Shown in pieces: positions 34,613-46,879 of a stretch of 64,000 bases of DNA. The stretch is from Epiperipatus broadwayi (taxonomy: Eukaryota; Onychophora; Udeonychophora; Euonychophora; Peripatidae). The stretch is from positions 32,989,725 through 33,053,724 of the forward strand of contig JAQFVV010000002.1 in NCBI GenBank assembly GCA_028023455.1, in the 5' to 3' direction. The notes beneath the pieces are model-generated. The model was not told the origin of the DNA. It did not search any database and saw only the letters and a program-made list of their open reading frames with translations. Made by a program: the position numbers and the translations under genes. Within the stretch, counting starts at the first letter, position 1. Each line of letters opens with the position of its first letter.

Positions 34613-35250
34613 GTTAGGAGTTTCAAGGATCTAGATACATTTATTTTACTTCTATTTATATAAGCAATGTGGTATATGTATTCTCAAAATGAAATCAACC
34701 TTATGTCATTAACAAGTCATTTGATTCATAAAAGTGCAAACTGTCTTCTACCTTTCCTATTTTTAGATAGATTTATTACATCATCAATATGAATATTCAG
34801 TAGTTCCAGTGTGCACATGGTTTTTATGATTAATGGACTCAGGAATGTTGATAACACTTTTTTTAAGTAAAATAAAATGGGATCCTTTTTCAAATTTTAC
34901 ATTGATATGTGCATATATTAGTAATGGTGTTTAAATATCAGACTATAATACTTTTTATGCTAAGAGAAAACAGTAGCGTATTACTTTTATATTTAAAAGA
35001 CTGTGGTTAGAAAAACAATTTTCTATTAGATAAACCTTATTATGCATATACAAACACATCATTTTAAATTTTTTAAATGTTACCCATCCGCCTGCCCCTT
35101 GATGCATGATATTTTAAGCATATGTTCAATTTTCATCAAAAGGAACCTATTTCATATTTCTTTACTTCTGAATATTAGTATGAAAAAGAAAAATCAACAG
35201 ATTACTTTTTGTTGTAAATAATATTTTAATTTGCAAAGCGCAGATAGTTG
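34613..35250. other. No gene seen
   Basis: AT-rich spacer; nothing recognised. Confidence 0.45.
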
Positions 35251-35550
35251 AAAATTGAAATAAATTGAGCTACTGCTGAAACTCACTGCACTCGTTAAAA
35301 TACCCATCCGACAACCAATCAGATGTCATGATAGCCATCTAAACGACAATCAAATCTAAACACACAACAAAGATTTTACGAGAAAAGGGCGGCCATTCTT
35401 CTCTCAACTTTTTCTTTTCTCGTAAAATCTTTGTTGTGTGTTTAGGTTTGATTGTCATTTAGATGGCTATCATGACATCTGATTGGCTGTCGGATGGGTA
35501 TTTTAACGAGTGCAGTGAGTTTCAGTAGTAGCTCAATTTATTTCAATTTT
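35251..35550. repeat. Near-perfect 137-bp foldback
   Basis: Arms 35251-35387 and 35414-35550 are almost perfect inverted copies with a 26-bp spacer ('gcggccattcttctctcaac'). No coding content, no obvious target-site duplication, and no hammerhead core. Confidence 0.85.
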
Positions 35551-36178
35551 TATTGTAAAGTAAACCATTCTTCACAGAAAGATGATTGAAACTAGTATAT
35601 AACCAAAGTCACTAAAATATAAAATTAGTAGCTTAGTGCCAGGCCTAGATAGACAGACAAATATGTTTGAATTCAAACACATACTGTGCTAGAAGTTTTT
35701 CAGCTTTTAGCTTGAATAGCATAAAGAGTAAAATGTATTTGTTAGATATCTTTATTGCAGAACTTTACTTTCTTTCAAGAAATATCAAGAGCCAAAATTA
35801 ATCTTAAGATCTTTTTGGCAGTAGTGATAATGTCATTGATTTTTCAGTAGTAGAATACTGTGAAAGAAAGTACTACCATCAAACACAGATGGTAGTGTCA
35901 CATGTCTATTATATTGTTTTGATATAGGGTCATAGCCAGATTACAATTTGGTAGGCCTTTGAATTTGAAGTAGTGAGATCTTTACTCCTCAGCAATATTT
36001 TGACAACATTAGGTAAATCTTTATTATTAAAGTTGATACTATTCTATGGGATCTTAATGAAACAAATAATTTCTGTGTTATTGGCATCTGTTTTTAAATC
36101 TATATTAAAAATTAATCATTTCACTTTATCATATATATAATATCATAGCAGAAAACATCCATTATGTTGAATTGTAAC
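35551..36178. other. No gene seen
   Basis: AT-rich spacer; nothing recognised. Confidence 0.45.
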
Positions 36179-36190
36179 AAGTATTTACTG

Positions 36191-36431
36191 TTGTTAAAAC
36201 AGGCAAAACTCACTATATGTATTGCCACACACAGCAAGCTAAAGTAATCACTGGATGCCAGAAGGCTTGTGCATAAAATCCCCATCTAGTGCCTACTCAT
36301 CCAATATCCCCAGACTAGTTTCTGGCATCCATTGATTATTCTAGCTTGCTGTGTGTGGCAATACATATAGTGAGTTTTACCTGTTTTAACAACAGTTATA
36401 CACAAGCATAAGAAGTGATGGTCATGTGATG
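36191..36431. repeat. Rz-B inverted-dimer derivative, 12-bp TSD
   Basis: Flanked by AAGTATTTACTG (36179-36190 and 36432-36443); the last few bases may belong to the element. Arms 'gttaaaacaggcaaaactca' and its complement enclose a centre that keeps only the 3' half of the hammerhead (GAAACTAGTC, minus, about 36310-36325). A self-complementary copy lacking a full ribozyme. Confidence 0.8.
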
Positions 36432-36443
36432 AAGTATTTACTG

Positions 36444-37504
36444 CAATGATTCTGTTTTAATTTTAATACTTTTTAAACAAGCATTTTGTAAGATTGATGA
36501 TTTTTCTGGATAGAGACTTCATTAAAAATACATCGTCTGAAAATAGAATGGTGTCATTTCCTGCTGCAGAGTTTATTCATTATATAGTATATATATTTTC
36601 ACTGTAGAATTAAAATACAATTAAAGTACTTTATCTCATTTTTATCCAATATCTTTGCAAGATATAGCCAAAGTAAGAGAGATTTTCATCATTAATGACT
36701 ATAAAAGAAAAAAATCCAATTTTATTAATTACAATAAATAATCAAAAACATACTTTGATCGTGAACAACAGTGAAGTGTATTGATATTAAATTTTTAAAT
36801 GTATATATTATCTTAAATTTATTTACTCATTTAATTTTATAGATTACAATTTTTAGGAATATTGTTTTACCTGTAGCAAAAATATGATCATCATTGTAAT
36901 TGTATGTTATTTTGAGGGGAAAAATGATTTTGTGCACTATACAGTTATTAATCAACTTTAAATAATCAAAGGTTACTAAGTATAAGTTTAAAATATCATT
37001 TACTCAAATTTAAATCACTGATCTTATAATTTATAAAATAAATAAATTTGTTTTAAATAAATAAAAAATTAACAGTGATGAAACGAATTCTAAGCTTAAG
37101 CTTTGTTCCTTAGATATTATAAAAATTTCATTGGAGAAAACACTTCAAAGAAACTGCTATACATATATAAGCATTGTATGATATCAAACTATTATAAATA
37201 TATATATGATTATAGTGAATGGGTTTTTTTTCCTGTAGTATGCTTACTATATATATATACATGTTAAATTAGCATAGCTCCAATATATATATGATTGGAA
37301 CAAACCATTTCCCTCTGCAGTTTATGAATAAATAACATTCATAGCCTGCAAGTGAATGGTTTTATTTATTAATTATATGTATATTGATTGAATTTCTTTT
37401 TAAATAGGTATATGATAGAATTTTTAATTAAATAAAATAAAAAGTTTTTAAAAAAATTCATATTTATATAAATATTTCCAAAACTTTTTACAATAGTTAA
37501 AATG
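36444..37504. other. No gene seen
   Basis: Very AT-rich; nothing recognised. Confidence 0.45.
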
Positions 37505-38235
37505 GGAAGCCAGGGGAATAAAAATAAATTGAGATTATTTATATCATCTAAATCTTGCAGATGATGCAGTTGTTTTTGCAGGTTTTTGGAAGTGCTGCAA
37601 GGGTTATTAGATGAATGTAAGAAAGTAAGGTTAAAGGTGAATGTTAAAATGACTTAAAGTAATATTTAATGGATTTTCTCTATAAAAAAAAAAAAAGATT
37701 GATAGTGATGAGTTAGAAGAAGTTTAACAACTTCAAATATCTTGGTCCGATTATTACTACAGGCGGGGATGAAATTAATCATAGAATTAAACTTGGTTGG
37801 AATGCTTTTGGTAGAAATAATTTAATAGTAAAAGGAAATACATCTATATGTTTGAAGAAAAAAAAAGGGTTTTTAATAAATGTGTTACTAGTTCTTACTT
37901 ATGGATCTGAGACTTGGACACTTAACAGAAGAGCAATACAGAGATTGCAAACTACTCAACAAAGTATGGAGAGATGTATGTTAGGAGTATCAAGAAGAGA
38001 TCGAAAACAAAATACATGGGTGAGAGAACAAACAGGTGTAGTCTAAATCTTAAAGTGGATACCAAGAGATTGTAAATGACCTAGAAAGAGACCTGATGTG
38101 AGATGGATGGATGAAATAAGGAAGTGTGTTGGTGTGATATAGAGAAGAGAGGCTAAAGATCGGTGAAGATGAATTGAAATTGGAGGTAACTTCACTCTGC
38201 AGTGGGTCAACAATGATTGAAAATGATGATGATGA
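37505..38235 (+). mobile_element. RTE-type LINE fragment (3' third, decayed)
   Basis: Plus-strand copy from the catalytic region ('gcagatgatgcagttgtttt', FADDVV equivalent) to the trinucleotide tail 'gatgatgatgatgat' at 38226-38240. The frame 37852-38046 preserves VLTYGSETWTLNRRAIQRL and RREQTGV-like text; the rest is deleted or frameshifted. An internal loss after 'acaggtgtagtc' removes the block before 'ttaaagtggataccaag'. Confidence 0.8.
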
Positions 38236-38240
38236 TGATA

Positions 38241-39523
38241 AAAATTTTACAAATGAAATAATTTAATTCAGGACTTTTTAATAATTAGAATTTTACATAT
38301 ATGTATATTATTTTAAAAGTCAACATGCTTTGTTTATTGATTGACAATATTTGGCAAGAATTATTCAATAGTGTATCATTATTAAATACTTGCTGCCAAA
38401 AATTCCTATCTCATTGTTATAAATCATGCGTGTGTGATCGAGTTCAAAATGAAATTATAAAATTTTTAAGTTCATGAGAAATGTTAAAATAAATAAAACT
38501 ATTTTGATTTGAAGCGGAGAACAAATGCAAAAATAAAGATGGCGGTTAGAGCGGTAGCTTATTCTCATTAGGATTCCTCCTGTGATATTTATTATACATA
38601 TAAATAAATTCTCCATATAAAGGAAAGGAAAGTAACTAGGAAAATGGTAGTTGCCATTTTTTTTCCCCTAACACTTTATTTTAACAGCTAAATATTTATT
38701 GAGGCATATAAATTTTAATAAGGCCCTTACATCGTTTAAATGTTTTATTGTATTCGTGTGTATATATATCATGGTAAAGTTAATGTTCACATATCCCAGA
38801 TTCTACTTATAATATTAAGATTAATTAGTTTTCCTTTTGATAAGGCAATATACACAATACAAATTTCTAATATCTCTACATTAAGATATACCTTCATTCT
38901 TATTTTTCCATTATAATAATCCTTGACTAAATTGAATAAATATATCCTGTCTAGTTTTTAATTTGAATACATTGATTAAAATTCTTTAAATAAATCTTTG
39001 TCTTTTTTTTTTTTAAATTTTAACCGAGGATTAAACTTTTTTTTTATTTCATCTCCCTCCCTCCCTCTTTTAAAGAAAACTTTTGCAGAATTTAATTCTA
39101 TTGTATTAAAACTTTATAACATCTACTTGGCTGTAATAATGTTAATGTATAACATTCATTTAGTCTCCTCTGCTAACTACCTGAAATTAACATAAAATGG
39201 ATATTTTCATTTCATTATAGGTATTATGTGTGGATGATGTATGTAGGTAAAAGGTAAAACAATCTGTTGCAAAGGCAAGTCCTTCTTCAATGGCTCTCTG
39301 AAGAGAGATAGTGAAGAAGAGACATTAGTGTTGACCTATTGCCTGGTGGCGTTGGGTTCTGTTTCTTACTTTTTTTGTTAGAACAATAGACATTTATTTA
39401 CTAGCTACTGATGAGTATGACTATGCATAATGTATGGAAACCACTAATCAACTTTGCTCTTAAGAAAAAGTGGAGAAATCAGGAGGAGCCTCATGGGTAA
39501 GTATATCAAATTTCTATTGATTA
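38241..39523. other. No gene seen
   Basis: AT-rich. The part 39240-39500 is less AT-rich ('caaaggcaagtccttcttc') but I do not recognise it. Confidence 0.4.
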
Positions 39524-39640
39524 TTGCCTTTGGCAGGATGACTCAGTTGGTTAAAGTGTTTATCTTAAAATTCAAGAAGCTAATGGTCCACGTTCAATTC
39601 CCATGCTAGTACTGTCACTGGTCAAGTCGCCAACATCTGC
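39524..39640 (+). repeat. tRNA-derived SINE (SINE-1)
   Basis: Starts 'ttgcctttggcaggatgac', box-A-like 'CTCAGTTGGTTAAAG', box B 'GTTCAATTCCC' (39592-39602), then 'gtcactggtcaagtcgcc'. Same block order as 1890-2010 on the minus strand. Confidence 0.7.
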
Positions 39641-40223
39641 GGAAGGGAGGAAAATAATACCAAATCGAAATGTTTTGCATATACTAATCTGTGTGCTATT
39701 ATTAACAGATGAATGTATTTGGAAAATTTAAATAGTTAAATTTTTCTAAGGACATTCAATATTTATATTAGATGACAGAAATAGTCCAATATATATATAT
39801 ATATATTCACAACTAAAATACCATTATCACAAACCTATCTAACTTAGTTATGATCCAACTACCTGAGGAAAATAAATTTAACGTACTTGTTAATTTAAAA
39901 AATTTGAAATTTTCACCTAGTCTAGAATTGAACCCAGATTATAGGCATAATAAAGAGGTGCACTAATCTCTTGCGGGGATATATATATGTATGTAAAAGT
40001 AAATTTTTTGGTATTATTTTTTATATATTTCAACTATTGGCCAGCTTTTTTTTTTTCAGTTATAAAGAAAGCAGTGATAATCTAATTTTATACCCTTAAA
40101 AACTCTAAAGAATCCTAGCTGAATCCATTTTCTCATTTTATTTATTTTACTTTTGTGTTGCTTTCGTTATATATAGTATATGCATATTCTATTCATTATA
40201 CAAGTTGATAAATATGCAAATTT
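39641..40223. other. Spacer with a possible tRNA-like fragment at 39915-39985
   Basis: Minus-strand 39915-39985 contains a box-B-like 'GGGTTCAATTC' and a possible acceptor-side segment. It may be another SINE head. The remainder is AT-rich. Confidence 0.35.
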
Positions 40224-40502
40224 TAGAATTATGGAGAAACAAAAACAATCATCACAAATAGAGCATCACAACACATGTATATGTATAGAAGAGCACAGAA
40301 CAATAAAGAGACCACATCGGCATTTTTAGAACATGAAAAAACTACTGGACACAAATTTGAAACTACCAACCCCACAATAGTATGTAGAGAAAGAAACAAC
40401 CATAGGCGTAAAATTAAAGAAGCCTACTTCATCAATAACAATACTAATTCTGTAAATAGGAAGGAGACCTGTTTCACCTTTTCAAAAAGATGGACAAATT
40501 AA
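40224..40502 (+). pseudogene. Penelope-like element: GIY-YIG endonuclease C-terminal fragment
   Basis: The open frame begins after a TAG at 40224-40226 and reads NYGETKTII, then HMYMYRRAQ, SAFLEHEKTTGHKF, IVCRERNNHRRKIKEAYFI and NSVNRKE. This order (YxGET, EH, EHxxxTGHxF, RRKIKEAxFI, NRxE) is that of the GIY-YIG endonuclease tail of Penelope-like reverse transcriptases. The reverse-transcriptase part is absent upstream. An Rz-D hammerhead relic follows at 40594-40632, where such elements carry ribozymes. Confidence 0.75.
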
Positions 40503-40593
40503 TCAAAACAAAGAAAACGCCATGACTTATGGTAAAATGAACAGCAAACTAATTTGCATAAATTACAATACTCATTACCATTGACTGCACTCA

Positions 40594-40632
40594 TCTACGA
40601 ATATGAAGTCTAAGAACTTCGAAAGCGCTTAG
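40594..40632 (+). ncRNA. Rz-D hammerhead relic downstream of Penelope fragment
   Basis: GAAGT-CTAAG-AACTTC (stem II, perfect pairs), GAAA and AGCGCT palindrome (stem III) are retained. The upstream core is 'CTACGAA', so it should be inactive. About 90 bp beyond the GIY-YIG stop. Confidence 0.45.
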
Positions 40633-42384
40633 CATATATAAACTTATAAACAAAATTAAACTTCTCTAACAAGTGTGTTAGTACAGAATTATTAGTAATA
40701 AATGTGTTTATAAAATCATGCCCCCTCCCCTTCACAACTAAAAGATTCTGATTAGACTGTATCTTTTTCTCTATAAAACTGATCAAAGGACCATTAATTG
40801 TATTATGATAAGATCAACTTTTTGAAATTACCCTGCATCTTATATAGACTTTGGCAGTTGAGCCTCCAAATGCGTGTAGTGTATTCAAAACTGTGACTTC
40901 AGTATTGATTTCAAATAAAATTTTGAAATGTTAATTTTATGGAAGTATTATGCTTCCAATTTTAGTATTTCCGGCGTTTAAATTTCTTATGAACTTTTGA
41001 TCAACAAAGCCATTTAGTTACTTACTTATTTAATGTTTGCATGTATCAATATCAGATTCATTTATAAAGTACTAACTTTAATTTATCTGTATCATATCAA
41101 AATGTAATTGATTATTTAATTAAAATCAGTATCTCTTTAGTTTGCTCCCGTTATTAATTTCAAACTAAACTATTAACAAATTGTACAGCTGTCTAACCCA
41201 AGAAATAAATATAATTTAATGATAGCAATTTCATTAATTCCTTCTAAACTTCTTTTTTTTTTTTAATCATCTTGAAGTCTAAAGGTTAGATATTCCAATT
41301 ACTGTCTGATTTGATAACAGTTTTTCAAAATATCTATCTGTCACATAATAGGATTAAAAAAAAATCTATTAAAATTGTTTTCTTTGAGACTTGATCTAAA
41401 CATTATTAATAAAGTAATCAAAGTTACGGGTTTTTTTTACCTGTCAAATAAAATGTCAAATGTTTTGAACAGTTAGATAAAATTCAATTATTTATTTTGG
41501 ATTTTCCTTTAATAAGTTAGTTCTAAATTATATCTGTGTTAACATCAGCAGCTACAAACAGCAAATGTTTCCAATACTTTTTGGCATATAGACATTTTGT
41601 AGCAAATATTTTTTTTCTCTCTGTCATGTTATTACAAATTCCTCCCCTTCTCCGGGGAAAGGAATATATCACCTTTGAAAATGAAATTTCCATTCAAAGA
41701 GCATCCAGGTATAAATGAATTAAAGATAAACATATTGTATATCTACTAAGTATTTCCCATAGCTATATATCTTCTGTGGATAGCTCAAATAAAAAATTCT
41801 TATGGACACAAAATCTCCAAAAGAATATTTATTAAGTAGAACCACAATGGAATTCCTCAGATGGAAAACCACCAATTCCTCATATGAATGATAAAAATAA
41901 AATAGACCACATTCATACAAAGTCATCTAGTAGAAGAAGATCAAAAGATGAAAAATTAGAAGGGGGGGGGATTAGAACTGGTAGCAAAGAAAACTTATTA
42001 CATGAAAGTTCAAAAATATTTAAAAGATCATCATGAAAATTACATGTCAATAGCTCTTCAGAACGTGAGACAACTGATAAAGAAGAAAAATATGAAGATA
42101 AAAATGAAAATCAAAAACATGATATTGTGGATGAAAAACCCCATAGTATACTATTGTGTACAATCTTTATTCGATGTTCCAATCTAAATTTTAGGTTTTA
42201 TTTATTACATATAAAGCATAGGATTTTCATTGTCTGTCTACTATTTATAATCTCATATCAGTTAATTAGAATAATAAAATCGCTATATATTGCTTCAAAA
42301 TGGGCTATCAAAATTTTGGAATAATTTCCGCAGTGACGATGATTAATATAGTGATATAGTGTTGGATTTATAAGTAAAGATTAC
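40633..42384. other. No gene seen
   Basis: AT-rich. Frames at 41536-41718, 41720-41926 and 42002-42324 show no family signature. Confidence 0.45.
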
Positions 42385-42395
42385 AAAACTGATTC

Positions 42396-42494
42396 CAAAA
42401 TAGGCAAAACTCACTATATATATTGCCACACACAGCAAGCTAGAGTAATCAATGGATGCATAAGAGGTGGCGGTCATGTGATATTTCTTGGCTT
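42396..42494. repeat. Short Rz-B derivative, 11-bp TSD
   Basis: Flanked by AAAACTGATTC (42385-42395 and 42495-42505). Contains 'ggcaaaactcactatatat', 'ttgccacacacagcaagc', 'gtaatcaatggatgc' and 'ggtcatgtgat'. The ribozyme part is missing. Confidence 0.8.
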
Positions 42495-42505
42495 AAAACT
42501 GATTC

Positions 42506-43763
42506 TCATATATATAAAATTTTAAAAAAAGTTTCATTCCAGTTATGTCAATGAAACTGTACTTGGATGCTCAAACATAACATGATTTACTGAGAAACTA
42601 GCCATGTCATTATTTTTATGAAACACAATTTAGTTTGTTATATAGTTTACAAAATATGGCTGCCATATTGAATGTAAATTTGGGTTTGTTCTCTAGTTAA
42701 AAACTTGTAATTGATCAGTAATCCATTCTGAAATCTAAGGAAAACAGAATGAGTAAAAATATAATTTTTAAAAAGATATTATTGCATGTTAAAATATTTA
42801 ATTCTTAACAAATTTTATTATAATAATATTTAATGTAACCCCTACAAGATTGCATTATTGAAAAAGTGTCAAAAATTGTGACTAATGGAATAAATCAGTG
42901 TTTGATTTTTTTTTTTTTTAGTTATCCAATGTAACCTATGAAGTGCAAGGTGTTTTAATGGCTTTTAAAATTTTGTGAAATAAACTATCTAAGTATGAAA
43001 ATGTAAAATTTCTTCCTTAAATAAATCCTGGCTGAATTCCTAATTGTTGAACTATATAATAAAGTATAATATATTGTAACCTTATATTTTACCATTGGGA
43101 TTAATAGACATAGCCGTAGTCTATAATATTGGCTTGGGGTTTTTTGTTAAATGAAGTAAATCAATCATTGTTCTTGGTATTATGGCTGGTAAGATGATCA
43201 AAAATTGAATTAAAATGTGTCTCTTAATACTACCTAGTTTAATTGATTAGTTAAAAATTATCTAAAATATTTTCTGGATAGACTTTAGTATTTAATAAGT
43301 ATCAAAATGTGTGTTTCTCACTTTTTTCTTTTGAAAAACGCTTTGATTTTCATACATCCATGAAGACAAAAAACACACACACATAAATTTGATATCAATA
43401 GCAAGCATTCAAAATAGGAGATATTAGACCCACTACAAAAAAATAGAATAACTAAAACATGCATCCAATAATTATATTACGAGAATTATACAGCTAAACA
43501 TTGCTTTTAAAACATGTAAATGTGCGTGCATGAAAGCTTTGTGTTAAAAAAACGTAGTCAATTTAAAAAGTTATAAGTGCAAAATGATGAAATGAATTTA
43601 TTTTATTCTAAAAGATTATTTTGTTAAATAAATTTAATAATTAAAATTTTGAGAACTTTAAAATTTTATAAAATAATTATTATTATTTAATATTCTAAGG
43701 TTATAAATTGTTTATTTGTGAAATAAACATTTTATTGTGAATAATATACAATAGAGTATAATA
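42506..43763. other. No gene seen
   Basis: AT-rich spacer; nothing recognised. Confidence 0.45.
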
Positions 43764-44338
43764 ATATATATAGTATATGAGCACAGACTTTCACACAACC
43801 CACCACTCTATCTCATATCACGGTTACATCCAAACAATATATGTCAAAAAGATTAATAATCACCAATACACATATTTCATGCTAAACCAGCAGTCATCAC
43901 TTGGTTCAGATTATCATCTCTACACATATATGCAATAAGTGCTCAGATATATATTAAGATAGACAATCTTCATATTTGAATGGACAGGCTTCAATCCACT
44001 CCTCCAACTGTCCATCCAATTGAAAATCTGATGATGGAATCCTCAAAGGCCACCCTATTCTTTGAGCGTTCCATCATCAGATTTTCAATTGGATGGATGG
44101 TTGGAGTGTGGAGTAGATTGAAGCCTGTCCATTTGGCTATCTTAATATATATCTGAGCACTTATTGCATATATGTGTAGAGATGATAATCTGGACCAACT
44201 GATGGTTTAGCATGAAATATGTGGTGTATTGGTGATTATTAATCTTTTCGACATATATGTGTTTGGGGGTATCAGTGATATGAGATAGAGTGGTTAGTGG
44301 TGGGTTGTGTGAAAGTCTGTGCTCATACACCCTATATA
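43764..44338. repeat. Two Rz-A long repeats, head to head
   Basis: Left arm 43764-44056 (minus-oriented) and right arm 44059-44338 (plus-oriented) are inverted copies meeting at 'ccaccctattctttgagcg'. Each carries a hammerhead: 43858-43914 (minus) has GTGATGA for CTGATGA; 44185-44237 (plus) has CTGATGG joined directly to a truncated stem II. Both should be inactive. Outer ends read 'tatgagcacagactttc' and its complement. Confidence 0.8.
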
Positions 44339-46879
44339 TTATATATATTGATACAGGTATATAATAAGCCTGTATTTCAGTTATTAAATAGAATATAATA
44401 TTAAATTTGCTATTTAATCTCCAATTAATACTGTCTTGAAAATTGGCACTTTTGAGATTCTCCAGACGACTAAACTCGCCTGCTAGTTACTGCAGCCATG
44501 GAACAAATTTTTCTCATACTTGATGAGCAATATGTTGTGGGTGATATTTAATGATATCACAGACATCCCTGTCAAAATTTCAGTAGTCGCTGCTAAAATT
44601 ACAGTGCACAAAGGATCTTGCCAGATTTAAATTTAAAATAACCATTTTATTAACCCTCTTTAACATGGAAGAATAGAGAAACCTGCTAGACATTTTGCCT
44701 ATTTGGCAAAATGTTTCCTTCTCATTGACCTGTATGGATAAATTATAATAGCAATAATAATAATCACCGAATATTATTCAAAAGGAAACAAAATTTAAAT
44801 ATTTTAAAGTCACCAATGGAATTTTAAAATCGTGAGATGATACCAAACAATGATATTTCAATAAGCATTTATCTCTACTTTAAAACTGTAATAACTTGTT
44901 AAAATATTGTTGGCTACATGCACCTATGGATTTCTTGAATTGTTTCAATTTTCATATTAGTTTATGGATTAATGTACTATATTTGTACATATATGAAAAA
45001 AATAGTTTAATATTGCTATGAAAATTGGTTAAATTGATTTAAGGCAATGGATTATTTATTCTTTGTTAGGTCTTATACTTTTTTAAAAGGGACATGAACT
45101 ATAGTGGAATAAATTCAACTTGCTCGAACTAATGGCTTTTCAATTCTTCATTTATATGTGAGATAAATACCAACTATGACAATATTCTTTCGATATTATT
45201 TCCGAAAGGATTAAATTATTGACTTGATTGAATAATAGAATTATAATAATAGCCTAAGGATAATGGATTCAAATTATTAGCATTATAACTTCAAAAACTA
45301 CATCAGAGACAATATAAGTTATAGATAGTGTCTAATTGGATTAACTGGCCACCATATCATAAGCTTAGACTTATGGAAAATCTTTGGAGATCATGTAGTT
45401 TATATTTAGCATAAGTATTGTTTCTCATAATCATATCATGTATATAATTTAGTTTTTATTATCCAAGTTGGTGTTTCTCTCACATGTACATGTGTTTTAA
45501 AAAACTTTATAGATTTCATATCTGTACTATATCTTACTGACAGCATATTTTCCAGTGTTCTTAATTTTGAAATGTTTAAGAATTCTGCAAACAAACATTC
45601 CCATGAACTGTATTTTTTTTTTAAAAAAAAGTTTTGATTGAAGGTAGTGTTGCATTTGGGTATACATTTTAAATGAACAGGGGTAGGGTAAAAATAATCA
45701 GAATTTTATAATAAAAAATTGTTTATTTATTTTTACGTGTTATAAATTTAATCGCTTTCAAATTACTATCCATTTGATGCAATTCACTACTCTAAACATG
45801 TTTTTCATTTTTAGAAGTAGTCTGGAAATACTTGCAAAGTGGTGCCTTTTAATGCCTCCATCATTTTTCCCACCACTTCTAAGTTGCCCCCCCCCCCCCC
45901 CAAAAAAAAAAAAAAAAAAACAAATTGAGACATTTTTTCATTTGAGAGAATAAAAAGAAATTGCACAAAACAATTTCAAACTGGGTCATGCTGAATTTAA
46001 TTAAAAAGTGTTTCACACTCAAGGCTTTGAGAAATGACACTTTGTGGGGGTAAAGCTTGCGTTCTTTTCTTTGCCACAAAATGGGTTGTTTACATTTTAC
46101 TGCATTACGTAAATGTTTCAGAATGTGCAAATAAAATGCCTGATTTTTACAAACAAAATCTGAAAGAAAAATATTGTTTGCATCCAAAAAAAATCAGCAT
46201 TGTTTTGAATTTGGATTTCACTTACCAAGCTTTTTAGGGATGTGGTGAATTTAGAATTTCAATTAAACCATTCATAAACTTATGTTTTTATGAGATCATC
46301 TTGCTTGTAATCTACTTTAAGCAGTACAACTGTTTTTGCTGTCATTTTCTGTAAACGAAAACAGAATTTAATGATGCTCAAACTATTCAGTCATTGAAAA
46401 AATTGGTAAATACATGAAACACACTTTACAAAAATATTATATCCCATGATACTGATTTCACATGATGATGTCATTTGGTGAATTAATGCAGAAGGATACC
46501 TGCAAGACATATAATAGCTGAAGCATATACTACAACAGGTGTGCAAACCATAGAACAATTCCAATTATTTTTGGGTCTTCCTTGTATATTGCAAGTATTG
46601 TAGAATGTTTTATAAATGTAAGTTAGATACTGAAGAATAAGTTTTGTCTAGAAGAAACTTTTGTCTAGAGACTCTGTAGTCCTATAATTAAATCATTGAT
46701 CATCAATAGTGAAAACATGCCAGTTTTTTTTTAATTTCAAGATTCTAAGCAGACTGAAATTCCAAATAATTTTAACTCTTCACATATTTTAAATCATTAA
46801 TTATTTTTAGCAAATATTCTGCTCTCTTTAATCCTATAAGCATTGAATAAGGTTATTTAGCCATGAGATGTTGCCACTA
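44339..46879. other. No gene seen
   Basis: AT-rich. A C-run followed by an A-run (about 45887-45920) is the only marked local feature. Overlapping frames at 45879-46237 on both strands match no family I know. Confidence 0.45.

Noticed and set aside
39405-39460. 'ctactgatgagtatgac' ... 'ggaaacc' as another hammerhead
   Set aside because: CTGATGA and GAAA are present but no stem II with a paired foot and no stem I can be drawn.
44015-44045. 'tctgatgatggaatcctc' and its relatives in all Rz-A long repeats as a second ribozyme
   Set aside because: CTGATGA is followed by GGAA or GGAAC without stems; it is a conserved string of the repeat, not a hammerhead.
45887-45920. C-run plus A-run as a structural element
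   Set aside because: A simple homopolymer junction; likely slippage or sequencing noise.
45879-46237. Opposing frames of 102 and 67 residues as genes
   Set aside because: One begins in homopolymer-encoded Gly/Phe runs, the other lies antisense; no family signature.
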